From Glycine soja (Eukaryota; Streptophyta; Magnoliopsida; Fabales; Fabaceae), in assembly GCF_004193775.1 (NCBI RefSeq), contig NC_041011.1, positions 43,717,167 through 43,781,166 on the forward strand: DNA of 64,000 nt, given 5' to 3'. Under the pieces are notes generated by a model, which worked only from the letters and a program-made list of their open reading frames with translations, had not been told where the DNA came from and ran no database searches. Positions 60,216 to 64,000 of this stretch are shown here, piece after piece; the first letter of the stretch is position 1; each line of letters opens with the position of its first letter. The position numbers and the translations under genes were made by a program.

Positions 60216-60470
60216 ATGAAGGTTCTAAACTTCATTTTTGCCCTAATTCTGGTTGTTGCTGTGTTTCATCATGTTCAGCCAAACCTAGCAGCAGGTAGGG
60301 TATTGAACAGGAAGGAACAACTGAGTCTTATTATGTCCTTAGACAAGGGCCCTGTGACTCCCTCAGGGCCTTCAACCTGCACTTATATACCTCGAACCGG
60401 TGGCAGAAACTGCCCCCCTGTGGAAGAAATGAATGTCGCAGAAAACGTTCAGCACCACGTACGGTGGTGA
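60216..60470 (+). CDS. Small secreted peptide precursor, CTNIP/SCREW-like, copy 2 (84 aa)
   Basis: A paralogue of copy 1. It has a signal peptide (MKVLNFIFALILVVAVFHHV), the same linker with RVLNRKEQLSL, and the core GPVTPSGPSTCTYIPRTGG followed by RNCPP, with both cysteines kept. The frame remains open upstream to 60171 without an ATG, so 60216 is the start. Relative to copy 1, a small insertion in the CACGTACGGTGG region shifts the frame and brings in an early TGA. About 36 bases of the copy-1 tail are also missing. The C-terminus is therefore shorter and unrelated (..VQHHVRW). Since the conserved core lies upstream of this change, the mature peptide could still be made. Family assignment is tentative, as for copy 1. 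Confidence 0.78.
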   Translation: MKVLNFIFALILVVAVFHHVQPNLAAGRVLNRKEQLSLIMSLDKGPVTPSGPSTCTYIPRTGGRNCPPVEEMNVAENVQHHVRW

Positions 60471-62660
60471 AACTTATCCTCAATGAAGCTCTCTTATGCA
60501 TGGAAACCTCTCTTGTTGTTATAAGTTTTAATTAAGCTGAGAGCACACTTTTTGGCGAAGGGTGAACGCTCCAGTAATATTGGAAGAAATCAAACACTGC
60601 AATATTAATTACTACATTATATTTATTCGTGTGTCTATCTAGCTAACAAAAGGATCATTGGTTAATTTATTTATCATTATTATATTTATTTGTAATCTTC
60701 TGCAGTTTATGTTGTGTGCTTAATTTATTAATGTTTGATACATGCAACACACTCTTTTTGATTGTATTGAGATGTATGGTATAAAAGTATTAGTTATTTA
60801 AAGAACAATCTGATGGCAGTGCATGCATATGTATTAAAAGTTACAAATATTTTTTTCTACTACTATTTTTTATTATTATTTGTGTACTTTCAATTTTATT
60901 AAACTTAACTGAATAATTAATATGCCACTTTGTGTGTGTTTTATAATTAGAGATAATTATATTTATCGCTTTTTCAAAACTGAACGAATTAGATTTAAAG
61001 CTTATTTTGACGTTCATCATATCACTTTATGAGTACATATAGCTCCAAGTACTGTTCAACAAATTCAAACATCTGAACAAATTGAAGCTGTAGCCACTAA
61101 AATGTTTTCCATCATAAGGAATTATTTAGTTGAAATTCATTAATGTAATTAATTCTGCTCTCGGCAAAGCAATGATTTAAGTGACAATTAAGATGTTTAT
61201 TACTTAATGGACAATGATAAATTGAAATATTAACACTAGATAATCCCTCGTACAAGTACAGATCTATATAAACCAAATAATTAACACAAAATTCGCCTCA
61301 TTCTTATCTGTCACTTTCTTTTAATATAACGATTCTAACGAATAACTCATAATTGTAAAAATGAAAATTATATAATTTTTAATAAATTTTAATCAATACG
61401 AAACACAATATATTAAAAGAAGTGTGACAGATAATCCTTACAAGCATAATTTCTCAGTTTATCTAAAATTTCTAATGTAACAATATATCACTCAAAATAT
61501 GAGATTCAAACAAAAATATACAACTAAGTTAATCCTTAAAAAAAATGAGACATAAATTGATTTTGTTTTTATCTAATGTTGTCACAACAGAAATTGTTGA
61601 GTAATAGATAGATTATATTTATTAATCAATATTATCTTTGTTCTAACTTATGCTAGCTTTTCCATTTTTTTAAATGTTTATTATAATATTAAGCTTATAA
61701 CGATAAAAAAAGAGGGACGTGAAGATTAAATTATATTTTACCTTTAAATGAAACAAAATTTGGAGTTTATCAAATTAGTCCAATGAAAAATTTACTCACA
61801 TTTTAGTCCAATTTATTCAGCAGTCATATTGATAATTATTTTTATGACATTTTTGTTTTTCTGTATCACGTGGACTCTTTCATTAACACTAACAGATGAA
61901 AATTGACGGATCAATAAATTTGTCATATTTTTTTCATTTTCAGAGACTAAAATTTGAATTTTTATCTTTTTGAAATAAATTTGTCAGTATTTTATATATT
62001 CAAAGATAAAAATAATTATTTACTCTAAATATAAAGAAAAGTTACCGTATCAATGATGAACAGAAAAATAACATTAAATTTCACCCACATCTTGACCGTA
62101 AACTATATCATTGGGATAAATAAAGATAAGTTACAAGATATTACCATACATATGAGATAAAAGTGAAAAGTAAACAATATCAGAATCAACTAGAAATTAC
62201 CAGCTCCACTTAGTAAGCTTAAGTTAAACAATTTCAAATCCATTATCCTTAAACTACCACCTGATTTTGGTAGGCAAATTTTGTCTCAGCTAACCCCATG
62301 TAGTTTTCTCAAGAATTATTCCCACTATACCATAGAAAAGACCATTGCAGCCGTTGAAAATATTCATGACCTTGGTATTTTAGAGAGAGATCAAAGTAAA
62401 CTAGATAAAACTACTATCTTTCTTTTTTATTTTAGCAATATAGACGCTTCCTTAACTAAATAATACCTCAATATTTAATTTGATATGGTAAAATACATTA
62501 ATAAAAGAGATATATTGTTAGTTTGATAGTTGGAAAGGAAAACTTAATTAAGGATGAAAAAATTGGAAGAGAGAGGTTACATGTTTGAATCTCTCTAATG
62601 ATTCTATGAAAACTAATAAATTAACTTTTGTTGTTGATAAGAAAAACGACATTGACATAT
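60471..62660. other. Spacer after peptide gene copy 2
   Basis: The first about 300 bases match the 3' flank of copy 1. The segment at 61003-61140 matches 51765-51900, and 62155-62345 matches 55605-55800. Between 61735 and 62030 there is a repeat-like stretch with TTAGTCCAATGAAAAATTTACTCACATTTTAGTCC, a word pattern common in dispersed legume elements. It may be a small MITE. No gene was found. Confidence 0.5.
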
Positions 62661-64000
62661 ACTGATATACTCTCAGATTGATAGCAGCACTTCACTATCG
62701 ATTCGATCATGCAATTTATTTAGCACTAGCGCACGTAACTACAAGATTCAAAGGTGATATTTGCGATTAGATTCTACCTACCCCACTTTACTATCAAATA
62801 CTTGAACCTAATGCTAAATGCAGGATCTGACCAACTTTTTATTTCCTTATTGTCATGGAAAAGTTAGTTACTCTGATATATATAGTTTTACTCATGTAAG
62901 TAATGGTATCTGCTTGCTTGCGTGTGCGCTTGAGTTTGCATAAGGAAAGCCCTGTGCCTGTTGGGAATGTCCCTACCTGGTAAAGTTAGTTTTAGCTAGA
63001 GTTCTTAAATTCATGCATATTTTAATTGTATGCATAAATCACATATTCAAATTACACACTTGATATTACTTTTTCTTTTACAAGCAAATTAAATTATATA
63101 AAAAAATATCTTTCTCATTGATCTGATATTCTAAAAAAATTTAATTTGGAGGAGTTATGCACCTATCAAAGTGCTTGTGTTGTCTCTTCATACGTATTCT
63201 AACCTCACAAATCCGTTATATTTTCAGATTCATTGTATTTGAGTATTGTCTATTGTGATGCTTGAAGGAAGAACTAAGTGGATAAATCCTCTAGCTCTTA
63301 GCCTTGATCGGAAAGCCATTGTTTTGGTATATCATAGTAGCCGATCTCATATTGCTTAAGAATTAAGATTAATGATAATTTATTATAAATACCCTTATTC
63401 CTTAACTTAATTGAGACATTTTTAAGAACAAAATTGTGAAACTTAAATCATTACCAAAGTGGATAATATCTTTGTATGAGGAGCCAAGACAAGTTTAATG
63501 TTCTTTTTCTTTTCTGATTAGTGTATATATCGTTTATATGTATTTATCCTCTCTTAATAAAATATATTTCTTATATTTTTTAAAACTATTTTTTTACAAT
63601 ACCATTAATTAATTCATTTTTTTACTTACATCTTTTTTTATCATGTCATTTGTCTTATACATTTCTCAGTTCAAACTTTTCTCCTTTTGTAAGATTTGTT
63701 ATGAAAATTTATTGTCAAAATAGCATTACTCTTATATAAATAATATAATGCATGTTTTTATGTATGTAATTATTATCGTCATTTATCCTTAATTATATAG
63801 TTACATTTAGTCATTTACCAACGATAGTCCCAAGAAATTTCTCAAATTTGACCATCTGCTTCTTCTCACACCCAAACGTAGACTGTTCTATATCAAGGAG
63901 AGCAAGTAGTTAACTATCCAAACTTGTTCTCCAAAGATAAATGAATTAATTATCATATTTGAACTAAGTCCTTTTTAACAGCAGTACTATTCAATTAGGC
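62661..64000 (+). promoter_or_regulatory. Promoter of a third peptide gene copy, cut by the window edge (tandem unit 3)
   Basis: The distal block (about 62690-63030: CAGCACTTCACTATCGAT, ATGCAGGATCTGACCAAC, CTGTGCCTGTTGGGAATGT) and the proximal block (about 63830-64000: CCAAGAAATTTCTCAAATTT, TATATCAAGGAGAGCAA, TACTATTCAATTAGGC) match units 1 and 2 in order. In those units the ATG follows the CAATTAGG word by about 310-317 bases. A third coding region is therefore expected near window position 64310, outside what is given. Confidence 0.7.

Noticed and set aside
62281..62463. 60-codon ORF in the spacer after peptide gene 2
   Set aside because: The matching duplicated segment near 55770 does not keep the frame open, so it is not conserved as coding sequence.

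Overview
The window is plant nuclear DNA. It is AT-rich, with spliced genes (GT..AG introns), many A/T-rich inverted-repeat elements and long microsatellites. The protein sequences and repeat flavour point to a legume, most likely Glycine (soybean) or a close relative. That species call is inference from sequence recognition, not a database result.

Layout. (1) 1-5.7 kb is gene-poor and holds one clear MITE-like element with long terminal inverted repeats (1226-1564). (2) 5.78-8.61 kb on the minus strand is a complete two-exon ethylene receptor of the EIN4/subfamily II type (762 aa predicted), with a probable 5'-UTR intron running to about 9.25 kb. (3) 10-31 kb is AT-rich intergenic DNA with decayed transposons: a Stowaway-like MITE, an Athila-like Ty3/gypsy remnant (about 14.35-18.43 kb), a Ty1/copia-like PBS remnant carrying a possible captured gene fragment (about 22.2-22.85 kb), and short exon-like pieces. 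(4) 32.42-49.67 kb on the plus strand is a 12-exon MATH/TRAF-domain gene of the Arabidopsis TRAF1a/TRAF1b (MUSE14/MUSE13) type, predicted 1141 aa. Its eighth coding intron holds a nearly intact 6.27-kb L1-type LINE with a perfect 17-bp target-site duplication. The insertion lies 21 bp before the 3' splice site. (5) 53-64 kb is a tandem array of small secreted-peptide genes. Two copies are complete (54406 and 60216). The promoter block of a third copy reaches the right edge, so its coding region should start about 310 bp beyond the window. The predicted peptides have a signal sequence and a conserved core with two cysteines (SGPSTCTYIP..GG..NCPP), which resembles the CTNIP/SCREW phytocytokine family.

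The three kinds of gene act in separate systems: ethylene perception at the ER, TRAF-mediated turnover of immune receptors and autophagy regulation, and probable secreted signalling peptides. Nothing suggests a shared operon-like unit. No tRNA, rRNA or CRISPR feature was seen.

The observations most worth following are the LINE insertion that spared splicing by duplicating the probable branch-point region, and the tandem peptide cluster with its unequal spacing and diverging C-termini.
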